In this document: positions 57,748 through 64,000 of the stretch, piece by piece
How positions within the stretch are numbered: the first letter of the stretch is position 1
Layout: each line of letters opens with the position of its first letter
Source of the DNA: Scatacola_A faecigallinarum
Lineage (GTDB): Bacteria; Pseudomonadota; Alphaproteobacteria; RF32; CAG-239
DNA length: 64,000 nt
Assembly (NCBI GenBank): GCA_018713605.1
Contig: DVOM01000005.1
Span: forward strand, 33,665 to 97,664
Reading direction: 5' to 3'
The notes under the pieces: generated by a model
Database searches by the model: none
What the model saw: only the letters and a program-made list of their open reading frames with translations
What the model was told of the DNA's origin: nothing
Made by a program: the position numbers and the translations under genes

Positions 57748-59565
57748 TTAAGAGGCCAGATCCGGTTTGGCACGCTTGCGGGCGATCGGATCCAGAATCC
57801 GTTTGCGCAGGCGGATGGTTTTCGGCGTGACTTCAAGGAGTTCGTCAGCCTGAATATAAGACAGCCCCTGTTCCAGCGTGAGTTTGCGCGGCGGAACCAA
57901 GTCAATCGCTTCGTCCTTGCCGGCAGCGCGAATATTGGTAAGCTGTTTGGCTTTGGTCGGGTTGACTTCCAAATCGTTGGACTTGGTATGTTCGCCGATT
58001 ATCATGCCGACATATACCGGAACGCCGGCGTCAATGAACATCGGACCGCGGTCCTGCAGTTTCCAAAGCGAGTAGGCGATGGCGGTGCCGGCTTCGCTGG
58101 AGATAAGCACGCCGTTGCGGCGGGTGTCGATATCGCCTTTGTAAGGTTCGTAAGTATAGAAAATGCGGTTCATGACGCCGGTGCCGCGCGTATCAGTCAG
58201 AAATTCGGAGTGATAGCCGATAAGGCCGCGGGACGGTGCATGGAAAATCAGGCGGACTTTGTTGCCGACCTGCGAGGGAATCATTTCAATCAGTTCGGCG
58301 CGTTTTTGTCCGAGTTTTTCAACAACGACGCCCGAAAATTCCTCGTCAACGTCAACGACGACTTCTTCAACAGGTTCCAGCAACTGTCCGTTTTCATCTT
58401 TTTTCATCAGAACGCGCGGGCGGGAAATGGAAAGTTCGAAACCTTCACGGCGCATGGTTTCAATCAGAACGCCGAGCTGAAGCTCACCGCGTCCGGCGAC
58501 TTCGAAAGAGTCCGTCGAATCGGTTTTGGATATGCGCAGGGCAATATTGCCTTCGGCTTCTTTGCAAAGGCGGTCCCAAATCATGCGGGAGGTAACTTTG
58601 TCGCCTTCGCGTCCGGCCAACGGCGAATCGTTGACCGAGAAAGTCATGGCCAAAGTCGGCGGGTCAATCGGCTGCGCGTGAATGGCTTCGGAAACTTCCG
58701 GCGCGCAGATAGTGTCGGCAACCGTTCCCTTGACAATACCGGCAACGGCAATGATATCGCCGGCATGAGCTTCGTCTTTGCTGACGCGGTTGAGGCCTTC
58801 ATAAGCCAGAATTTTGGTAATACGGGTGCGTTCGACTTCGCCCTGTTCGTTGATGACTTTGACCGAATCATTGACCTTCAGACTGCCGGAGTGTATTTTT
58901 CCGGTCAGAATGCGGCCGATGAACTTGTCGGCTTCCAGCGTGGTAGCCAGCATGGAGAACGGTTTGTCGGGTTCGCAGACCGGTTCCGGCACATAAGACA
59001 GAATCAGTTCAAACAGCGGGGTAAGGTCTTTCTTTTCGTCGTTCATGTCCTTGACGGCCCAGCCGTTGCGTCCCGAAGCGTACAGAACCGGGAAGTCGAG
59101 CTGTTCGTCACTGGCGTTGAGGCTGACAAAGAGGTCAAAGATTTCGTTCAGAACCTCGTCAACGCGTGCGTCGGACTTGTCTGCCTTATTGATTACGACA
59201 ATCGGTTTGAGGCCGACTTTTAAGGCTTTGCCCAGAACGAACTTGGTCTGAGGCATCGGGCCTTCCGACGAATCGACGAGCAGGACAACACCGTCAACCA
59301 TGGACATGATGCGTTCAACTTCGCCGCCGAAATCCGCGTGGCCCGGGGTGTCGACAATATTAATATGCGTGTCTTTCCACTGAACGGAAGTGCATTTGGA
59401 CAGAATGGTAATGCCGCGTTCTCTTTCCAGATCGTTGCTGTCCATAACGCAAGTTTCGACTTTCTGGTTTTCGCGGAAGGTTCCGCTCTGTTTCAGAAGG
59501 CCATCCACCAAAGTGGTTTTGCCGTGGTCGACGTGGGCAATAATGGCAATGTTTCTTCTCTTCAT
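57748..59565 (-). CDS. typA: Translational GTPase TypA/BipA
   Basis: The product is 605 residues, normal for BipA. GTPase motifs are IAHVDHGKTTLVDGLLKQSG (G1), RERGITILSK (G2 region), VDTPGHADFGGEVERIMSMV (G3) and VINKADKSDA (G4). Downstream come the EF-G-like domains and the BipA-specific C-terminal domain. It binds the ribosome and helps assembly, particularly under cold or stress. The leader upstream contains long inverted repeats (see 59595 and 59625). Confidence 0.97.
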   Translation of the reverse strand: MKRRNIAIIAHVDHGKTTLVDGLLKQSGTFRENQKVETCVMDSNDLERERGITILSKCTSVQWKDTHINIVDTPGHADFGGEVERIMSMVDGVVLLVDSSEGPMPQTKFVLGKALKVGLKPIVVINKADKSDARVDEVLNEIFDLFVSLNASDEQLDFPVLYASGRNGWAVKDMNDEKKDLTPLFELILSYVPEPVCEPDKPFSMLATTLEADKFIGRILTGKIHSGSLKVNDSVKVINEQGEVERTRITKILAYEGLNRVSKDEAHAGDIIAVAGIVKGTVADTICAPEVSEAIHAQPIDPPTLAMTFSVNDSPLAGREGDKVTSRMIWDRLCKEAEGNIALRISKTDSTDSFEVAGRGELQLGVLIETMRREGFELSISRPRVLMKKDENGQLLEPVEEVVVDVDEEFSGVVVEKLGQKRAELIEMIPSQVGNKVRLIFHAPSRGLIGYHSEFLTDTRGTGVMNRIFYTYEPYKGDIDTRRNGVLISSEAGTAIAYSLWKLQDRGPMFIDAGVPVYVGMIIGEHTKSNDLEVNPTKAKQLTNIRAAGKDEAIDLVPPRKLTLEQGLSYIQADELLEVTPKTIRLRKRILDPIARKRAKPDLAS

Positions 59566-59594
59566 GTTTTTTCTTTCCTAAAAACTTGTCGTGT

Positions 59595-59679
59595 CATGGG
59601 CTTAACCGCCCATGTACTGCTTTTGTGCACATTGCGGCGTTTCTTTTGACGGAGCCGTTGCGTAAGGAAAAATGTGCAC
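59595..59679 (-). promoter_or_regulatory. Structured typA leader with two inverted repeats
   Basis: CATGGGC (59595-59601) pairs with GCCCATG (59608-59614), and a larger inverted repeat joins GTGCACATT (59625-59633) with AATGTGCAC (59671-59679). The first hairpin is about 30 bases upstream of the typA start on the minus strand. It could modulate translation, for instance by temperature; no T run follows, so it is not a terminator. The rest of the 59566-59888 gap shows no gene. Confidence 0.4.
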
Positions 59680-59888
59680 TTAAATTCCGGCAGTAATTAA
59701 ATTCGCCCTACAATACCGCTTTAAAATTAAAATTCAAGATTTTAGTGAAATATCTGATTGAAAAGTTTGTGCAATGATGTTAAATCATTTCCGATTTAAA
59801 ACATATTTTTCTGAGCCTGATATTATTCGGCCCGAGAAGCTTCTTGTATTTAGCTGAAATTTTTTATTCACTTAAATATTTTTGCTTT

Positions 59889-60326
59889 ATGGATTCAATT
59901 ATTTTTATTGTAGCGGCGGTTTATGTGTGTATTTTGATCGTTTTGGGCGGATACTGTTCATGCAGGCGTTTTCGCGAAATGACCGGAAACAGCTTCTCCG
60001 AGCGCAAAGGCGCCGATTTGTTTGTGCTTCGCAATTATTTCGATGCCGGACTGGTGCCGAAAATGCCAAGAATTGCACTGGTTGAATGTCTGACGGTCTT
60101 AGGGTTGTTTTTGTCTTTGACCGCAGCGCCCGACGGCGAGATCTTTACCGCCGGCGCCATGCAGTTTGCCTGGGTGCTGGTTCTGTCTCTGGGAACTGCC
60201 TTTTTGTCAGTCAGAATTGTGATTTTTTTGTCGCAGTTTCTGGTCGACATATGTTTCGTTCTGTTTCTGACGGTTATAGCCGCCGTTCTTTTAATCGGCC
60301 GGCGGCGAATGAGACTTTGGAAATAG
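59889..60326 (+). CDS. Small multi-pass membrane protein, hypothetical
   Basis: The product is 145 residues. Hydrophobic segments lie at about 3-22, 62-80, 88-106 and 108-137, with a cytoplasmic loop that includes CSCRRFREMTGNSFSERKG. The start is TTTATGGA with no Shine-Dalgarno sequence, matching the other orphan genes. The frame continues upstream to a TTG at 59844, which is less likely. A bidirectional terminator follows. Function unknown. Confidence 0.6.
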   Translation: MDSIIFIVAAVYVCILIVLGGYCSCRRFREMTGNSFSERKGADLFVLRNYFDAGLVPKMPRIALVECLTVLGLFLSLTAAPDGEIFTAGAMQFAWVLVLSLGTAFLSVRIVIFLSQFLVDICFVLFLTVIAAVLLIGRRRMRLWK

Positions 60327-60340
60327 ATGTCGGTATCAAA

Positions 60341-60369
60341 AAAAGCCCTCTCTTTGGAGAGGGCTTTAA
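60341..60369. terminator. Bidirectional terminator between the 59889 gene and adenosine kinase
   Basis: AAAGCCCTCTC pairs with GAGAGGGCTTT around a short T-rich loop, with A and T runs outside. Confidence 0.85.
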
Positions 60370-60370
60370 T

Positions 60371-61390
60371 TTAGGCTCTTTTGCCGTATTGGCGGAGGCG
60401 GTTGCGGACAAAGCCGCGCAGCGAAACCTCCGGACGGGCGCCGTAATGGCTGATGATCTCGGCCGCGCAGATGCCGCCGATCATGGCGCAGGTGCCAAGG
60501 CTGCGTTCCTGGGTTATGCCATACAGAAAACCGGCGGCATACAAATCGCCGGCACCGGTCGAATCGACGACGTCGTCGACTTTTTCGGCTTCGACAAAGA
60601 TTTTGACGCGGCCGTTGACAACGACCGAACCTTTGGCGTTGCGGGTAACGGCGGCGATTTCGACCAGCGGCTTGACCAAATCGAGCGCTTTGTAGAAGTC
60701 GTCTTCGGCAAACAGGGTTTTGAGTTCTTCCTCATTGCCGAAAAGAATGTCGACATGGTCTTTTATCAAATTGACGATTTCATCCTTGTTGCGCAGCAGG
60801 CAGGATTTGTCTGACAGGCTGAACGCGACTTTGCGGTTGTGTTTGTGCGCCAGTTCGCAGGCTTTGATGACGGCTTCCTTGGCAGAGCCTTCGTCCCACA
60901 GGTAACCCTCCAGATAGGTAATTTTGGCAGCGCGGATGGTTTCTTCGTCGATGTCGGCAACGGTCAGGCGTTTGGAGGCGCCGAGATAAGTGAACATGGA
61001 GCGTTCGGCGTCCGGCGTAACCAGAACAATGCTGCGGCCGGTGGAGGGGCCTTCGGTCAGCGGCTTGGTAAAGAAATCAATGCCGGCGGCGCCGATGTTG
61101 CGCTGGAATTCCTGTCCGAGTTCGTCGTCATGGACTTTGCCGATGAAAGCGCAGTCGGAGCCCAGCGAAGCGAGACCGGAAACGGTATTGGCCGCCGAAC
61201 CTCCGGAAACCTCGCGTTCGGGAATGAGGTCGGCATAGATTTTGCCGGCGTCGGCCGCTTCGACCAGCGTCATGCCGCCTTTGGGCAGGCTGCGTTCCCG
61301 GAGAAAGCCGTCGCCAACCTTGGCCAGAACGTCGACGATGGCGTTGCCGATGCCGACGACATCATAAAGGGTGGAATCTTTGTTAATCAT
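60371..61390 (-). CDS. PfkB-family kinase, probable adenosine kinase
   Basis: The product is 339 residues. Ribokinase-fold motifs are VSGGSAANTVSGLASLGSDC near the N-terminus and VVDSTGAGDLYAAGFLYGIT with the catalytic Asp near residue 280. The overall sequence is typical of the alphaproteobacterial adenosine kinase group that phosphorylates adenosine to AMP, though the sugar specificity is inferred. It ends at the shared terminator at 60341. Confidence 0.85.
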   Translation of the reverse strand: MINKDSTLYDVVGIGNAIVDVLAKVGDGFLRERSLPKGGMTLVEAADAGKIYADLIPEREVSGGSAANTVSGLASLGSDCAFIGKVHDDELGQEFQRNIGAAGIDFFTKPLTEGPSTGRSIVLVTPDAERSMFTYLGASKRLTVADIDEETIRAAKITYLEGYLWDEGSAKEAVIKACELAHKHNRKVAFSLSDKSCLLRNKDEIVNLIKDHVDILFGNEEELKTLFAEDDFYKALDLVKPLVEIAAVTRNAKGSVVVNGRVKIFVEAEKVDDVVDSTGAGDLYAAGFLYGITQERSLGTCAMIGGICAAEIISHYGARPEVSLRGFVRNRLRQYGKRA

Positions 61391-61462
61391 TTTGTTATCC
61401 TAAATTCAGTTGCTTTTATCCGAGTTTTAATATGCTTTGGGCAAACAGGCAAGAGGGCAAAT

Positions 61463-61495
61463 AAAAAAAAGACCTTTAAACAAAGGCCTTTTTTT
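61463..61495 (-). terminator. Intrinsic terminator after the ferredoxin gene
   Basis: On the minus strand AGGCCTTT pairs with AAAGGTCT, followed by a long T run. It separates ferredoxin from adenosine kinase. Confidence 0.75.
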
Positions 61496-61519
61496 CAGAA
61501 AATTGTTCCGACAAACGGA

Positions 61520-61759
61520 TTATTCGTTAGCGTTCGGCCAGTTGGCGGCATTTTCAGCGTTGAATTTAACCCATTTTTCGTCAGCTTCGTCATCGGGAGT
61601 GATTGCTTCCTGCGGGCATTCGGAAATGCATACGCCGCAGCTGATGCAGGTATCGGGATCGATAACCAGCTGAGTTTCGCCTTCATGGAAAGCGTCTACC
61701 GGGCAGACGTCTACGCAGGATTTGCATTTGACGCAAGCGTCATTAACAACAGAAACCAT
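61520..61759 (-). CDS. FdxA-like ferredoxin, short, two 4Fe-4S motifs
   Basis: The product is 79 residues. Ligands are C9, C12, C15 and C19 in CVKCKSCVDVCP, then C38, C41, C44 and C48 in CISCGVCISECP, giving two regular CxxCxxCxxxCP motifs. The overall sequence (MVSVVNDACVKCKSCVDVCP; WVKFNAENAANWPN) follows 7Fe FdxA proteins, but those have two extra residues in the first motif that leave a 3Fe-4S cluster. The C-terminus is also about 25 residues shorter. It likely carries two 4Fe-4S clusters. Confidence 0.9.
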   Translation of the reverse strand: MVSVVNDACVKCKSCVDVCPVDAFHEGETQLVIDPDTCISCGVCISECPQEAITPDDEADEKWVKFNAENAANWPNANE

Positions 61760-61798
61760 AATATAACTCCTAATTTAGTTCATTTAAACATCGGCTCC

Positions 61799-61826
61799 AA
61801 TTTAGCAATTTTATCCTGAAATGCAA
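61799..61826 (-). promoter_or_regulatory. Candidate promoter for the ferredoxin gene
   Basis: On the minus strand TTGCAT (61821-61826 reversed) and TAAATT (61799-61804 reversed), spacer 16 bases. Confidence 0.45.
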
Positions 61827-61863
61827 GCAAAAAAGACAGAGGGGGATTTTTTTGCCCGGCAAA

Positions 61864-61892
61864 CTTGCGAAACGGCGCGCCGCTTCCCATAT
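61864..61892 (+). promoter_or_regulatory. Sigma32-like heat-shock promoter for htpG
   Basis: CTTG at 61864-61867, an 18-base gap, then CCCATAT at 61886-61892. Alphaproteobacterial heat-shock promoters typically read CTTG-N17/18-CYTATNT, so this matches six of seven -10 bases. The start would be about 35 bases before ATG 61936. Confidence 0.6.
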
Positions 61893-61935
61893 ATTAGGAT
61901 AAATCGGAAGAAATATTTTTCGGGAGAAGGAACAA

Positions 61936-63774
61936 ATGAGCGACAAGTTGAATTTTCAGGCCGATGTCAGCAAAATGCTCGATATTGTGGTCAATTCGCT
62001 GTATTCGGAAAAGCAGATTTTTCTGCGCGAACTGATTTCGAATGCCAGCGACGCCTGCGACAAGCTGAAATATATGGCGCTGACGCATCCGGACATTGCC
62101 AGAGAATCCGGAGAAATGAAAATTTGGATTACGCCGGATGCGGAGAAAAACACGCTGACAGTGGCCGACAACGGTATCGGCATGAACCGTGACGACCTGA
62201 TTAACCATCTGGGCACGATTGCCAAGTCGGGTACGGCCGATTTTGTGAAAAACGCTTCCGACAACGGTTCGGCGGTGGATTTGATCGGGCAGTTCGGCGT
62301 CGGGTTTTACTCGGCGTTTATGGTGGCCGACAAGGTCGAAATCCTGACCCGGCGCGCCGGCGAAGACAAAGCCTGGTTCTGGGTTTCAAACGGTGTGGAC
62401 GGCTTCGAAATCCGCGAGGCGGAGAAGAAGACCAACGGAACGGAGATTAAACTGTTTTTGAAACAGGACGAGAAAAACTACACCGACAGCATTTATCTGC
62501 GGCAGATTATCCGCACCTATTCCGACCACATCAACTATCCGATCGTGCTGTGTCTGGGCAAGGCCGGCGAAGAAACCGTCAACAGCGCTTCGGCCCTGTG
62601 GACGCGCAACAAGGCCGAAATTACGCCGGAACAGTATAAGGAATTTTATCATCACGTTTCCAAAAATTTTGACGAACCCTGGATGACGCTGCATTTTAAG
62701 GCCGAGGGCAGCATTGAGTATACCGGGCTGCTCTATATTCCCGGAACGGCGCCGTATGACCTGTTTCAGCCGGATCGCAAACAGGGGCTGAAACTTTATG
62801 TCAACCGCGTGTTTATTTCCGAGAAGGTTGAGGAACTGCTGCCTTCTTATCTGCGCTTTGTGCGCGGCATTATCGACTCGTCGGATCTGCCGCTGAACAT
62901 TTCCCGCGAGATGCTGCAGCAGTCGCCGCTGATTGCCAAAATCCGGCAGGGCACAGTTTCCAGAATCCTCAAGGAGCTGAAAAAACGGAGCAAGGATTAT
63001 GAGGATTATAAAAAGTTCTGGGATGCTTTCGGCATTGCGTTTAAGGAAGGCATTTACGAGGATTTTGCCAACCGGGAGGAAATTGCCGGGCTGTCACGTT
63101 TCGTTTCGACCAACGACACCGGAAAGCTGACGTCGCTTGACGATTATATTGGCCGCGCGCAGCCGGAACAGAAGGCGATTTATTACATTACCGGCGATGA
63201 CGTCAAGACGCTGGTCAATAATCCGCAGCTGGAGGCCTTTAAGGAAAAAGGTCTGGAAGTTTTGCTGCTGACCGACCCGATTGACGAGTTTTGGACACAA
63301 ACGCTCGGAACATACAAGACTTTTGCCGTTAAGCATGTTTCGCAGGCAGATATTGACCTGTCGTTTAAGCGCGAAGGCCAAAAGGCGGAAGAGGGCGACC
63401 TGAAGAAGCTGACCGATTTGCTCGGCGAAATGTTTAAAAACGAGGTCGGCAAGGTCACGACCACCGACAAACTGACCAAATCTCCGGTCAGCCTGACGGT
63501 CGAGGCCGGGCAGATGAGCATTCATCTTGAGCGGCTGATGCGCAACCATCAGCAACAAACGGCATTTGCCAGCACGCGAATCCTGGAATTGAACCCGTAT
63601 CATCCATTGATTATCCGGCTGGCAGAGGCAATGGGCGACGAAGCCCTGAAGCCGAAAGTCGAAGAAGTAGCGCGGCTGCTGCTGGATCAGGCGAAAATTG
63701 CCGAAGGCGAATGTATCAGCGACCCGTCTTTTTACAGCGAGAAGATGAGCGAGTATATTCTCAAATCGTTTTAA
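61936..63774 (+). CDS. htpG: Chaperone protein HtpG (Hsp90)
   Basis: The product is 612 residues, normal for bacterial Hsp90. The N-terminal ATPase domain has FLRELISNASDACDKLKYMA, VADNGIGMNRDDLINHLGTI and GQFGVGFYSAFMVADKVEIL; the middle domain has LKLYVNRVFISEKVEELLPS and SSDLPLNISREMLQQSPLIA; the C-terminal domain provides dimerisation. GAAGGAA precedes ATG 61936. The promoter matches a heat-shock form. Followed by a terminator. Confidence 0.98.
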   Translation: MSDKLNFQADVSKMLDIVVNSLYSEKQIFLRELISNASDACDKLKYMALTHPDIARESGEMKIWITPDAEKNTLTVADNGIGMNRDDLINHLGTIAKSGTADFVKNASDNGSAVDLIGQFGVGFYSAFMVADKVEILTRRAGEDKAWFWVSNGVDGFEIREAEKKTNGTEIKLFLKQDEKNYTDSIYLRQIIRTYSDHINYPIVLCLGKAGEETVNSASALWTRNKAEITPEQYKEFYHHVSKNFDEPWMTLHFKAEGSIEYTGLLYIPGTAPYDLFQPDRKQGLKLYVNRVFISEKVEELLPSYLRFVRGIIDSSDLPLNISREMLQQSPLIAKIRQGTVSRILKELKKRSKDYEDYKKFWDAFGIAFKEGIYEDFANREEIAGLSRFVSTNDTGKLTSLDDYIGRAQPEQKAIYYITGDDVKTLVNNPQLEAFKEKGLEVLLLTDPIDEFWTQTLGTYKTFAVKHVSQADIDLSFKREGQKAEEGDLKKLTDLLGEMFKNEVGKVTTTDKLTKSPVSLTVEAGQMSIHLERLMRNHQQQTAFASTRILELNPYHPLIIRLAEAMGDEALKPKVEEVARLLLDQAKIAEGECISDPSFYSEKMSEYILKSF

Positions 63775-63780
63775 TTTACA

Positions 63781-63804
63781 AAGTCCCGCTTCGGCGGGAC
63801 TTTT
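63781..63804 (+). terminator. Intrinsic terminator after htpG
   Basis: AAGTCCCGC pairs with GCGGGACTT around a TTCG tetraloop, followed by TT. Confidence 0.85.
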
Positions 63805-63826
63805 CAGTTTGCCCGGTCGGCAAGTT

Positions 63827-64000
63827 TCAGTCGACCAGTTCTATTTTCATGCGCTTGTTCAGGCAAAAGCAAATATTGTTTATTTCGCCAAGAAAGCGCC
63901 GTTGGCCGTTTAAGTGCTCTTCAACGACATTCAGCGGTATCTCGCTTTGCGCGCTGAACTCTTCCGGCGTCAGCCCCTGCTCCGCCAAAGCCCGGCGAAA
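63827..64000 (-). CDS. HTH-like protein, C-terminal fragment (5' end outside window)
   Basis: A minus-strand frame is open from the right edge to a stop at 63827, giving 57 residues. It reads RRALAEQGLTPEEFSAQSEI followed by PLNVVEEHLNGQRRFLGEIN, the pattern of an XRE-type helix-turn-helix (helix, GxTxEEFAxxSxI, then a recognition helix). A cysteine pair (ICFC) and a hydrophobic C-terminus follow. It is convergent with htpG, with the terminator at 63781 between them. A regulator or addiction-module antitoxin is possible; the N-terminus is missing, so no firm call is made. Confidence 0.55.
   Translation of the reverse strand, partial: FRRALAEQGLTPEEFSAQSEIPLNVVEEHLNGQRRFLGEINNICFCLNKRMKIELVD

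Noticed and set aside
57739..59223. Plus-strand open frame of 494 codons opposite typA
   Set aside because: Shadow of the strongly conserved typA gene, with Phe/Asn/Arg-rich composition.
60839..61819. Plus-strand frame of 326 codons over adenosine kinase and ferredoxin
   Set aside because: It crosses two clear minus-strand genes and a terminator.
1..64000. tRNA, rRNA, CRISPR or insertion sequence
   Set aside because: No T-loop-like GGTTCGA with matching arms, no regularly spaced repeats and no transposase motifs were seen in the gaps. Covariance scanning was not possible.

Overview
This 64 kb window reads as a chromosomal segment of an alphaproteobacterium, probably one of the uncultured host- or gut-associated lineages. 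Markers pointing that way include infB-rbfA-truB-rpsO-pnp, mreBCD-mrdA-rodA, a CarD/CdnL regulator, an ATP12-like F1-ATPase chaperone, DUF2336, DUF2333 and DUF3108 proteins, an alphaproteobacterial-type ddl and a PfkB adenosine kinase. The lineage call is inference. No rRNA, tRNA, CRISPR array, insertion sequence or prophage was found. Genes are dense, and many units end in clear intrinsic terminators.

Layout. 1-5.9 kb: translation and RNA decay (infB 3' end, rbfA, truB, rpsO, pnp), interrupted by one orphan gene. 6.1-8.5 kb: four small membrane proteins of one architecture, plus a small-RNA candidate. 8.5-20 kb: rplY, pth, a phosphoribosyltransferase-HAD fusion, a glycosyltransferase, ychF, trmL, carD, apaG, a lipoprotein, hslO, recX and truA. 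20-26.6 kb: an oxidoreductase, then a block with a TolC-like lipoprotein ending in a SPOR domain, a pentapeptide-repeat protein and a VirD4/TraG-like ATPase. 26.7-38.3 kb: rarA, crcB, a zeta-like kinase, an L7/L12-N-domain-like protein, an RluC-type synthase, an AsmA protein, an ATP12-like protein, acylphosphatase, a DUF2769 protein, two helical-repeat proteins, a U32 tRNA hydroxylase relative and a DUF3108 protein. 38.4-46.9 kb: ddl, miaA, a GNAT-like protein and the rod-shape operon. 47-56.6 kb (minus strand): a repeat protein with disordered linkers, glyoxalase II, an HD-GYP protein, DUF2336, and a murJ-DUF2333-nfu-Bax operon. 56.7-64 kb: small orphan proteins, typA, adenosine kinase, ferredoxin, htpG and the edge of an HTH-like gene.

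Cell-envelope functions recur: MreBCD, PBP2, RodA, MurJ, Ddl, a Bax-like glucosaminidase, AsmA and a SPOR-domain lipoprotein, consistent with a rod-shaped Gram-negative cell.

Three signals stand out. First, truA carries an in-frame 123-bp segment (41 codons) bounded by 13-bp direct repeats, resembling the coding-sequence palindromic elements known from Rickettsiales. Second, most of the unrecognised small genes lack a Shine-Dalgarno sequence and have A/T-rich leaders, often behind TTGACA-17-TATAAT-like promoters, whereas most housekeeping genes have AAGGA/GGAG sites. Third, several apparently undescribed protein architectures appear: a triple FxEY repeat protein, a TolC-SPOR lipoprotein beside an orphan VirD4-like ATPase, and a cluster of membrane proteins with similar C-terminal modules. 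All family assignments come from reading motifs; no database search was run.
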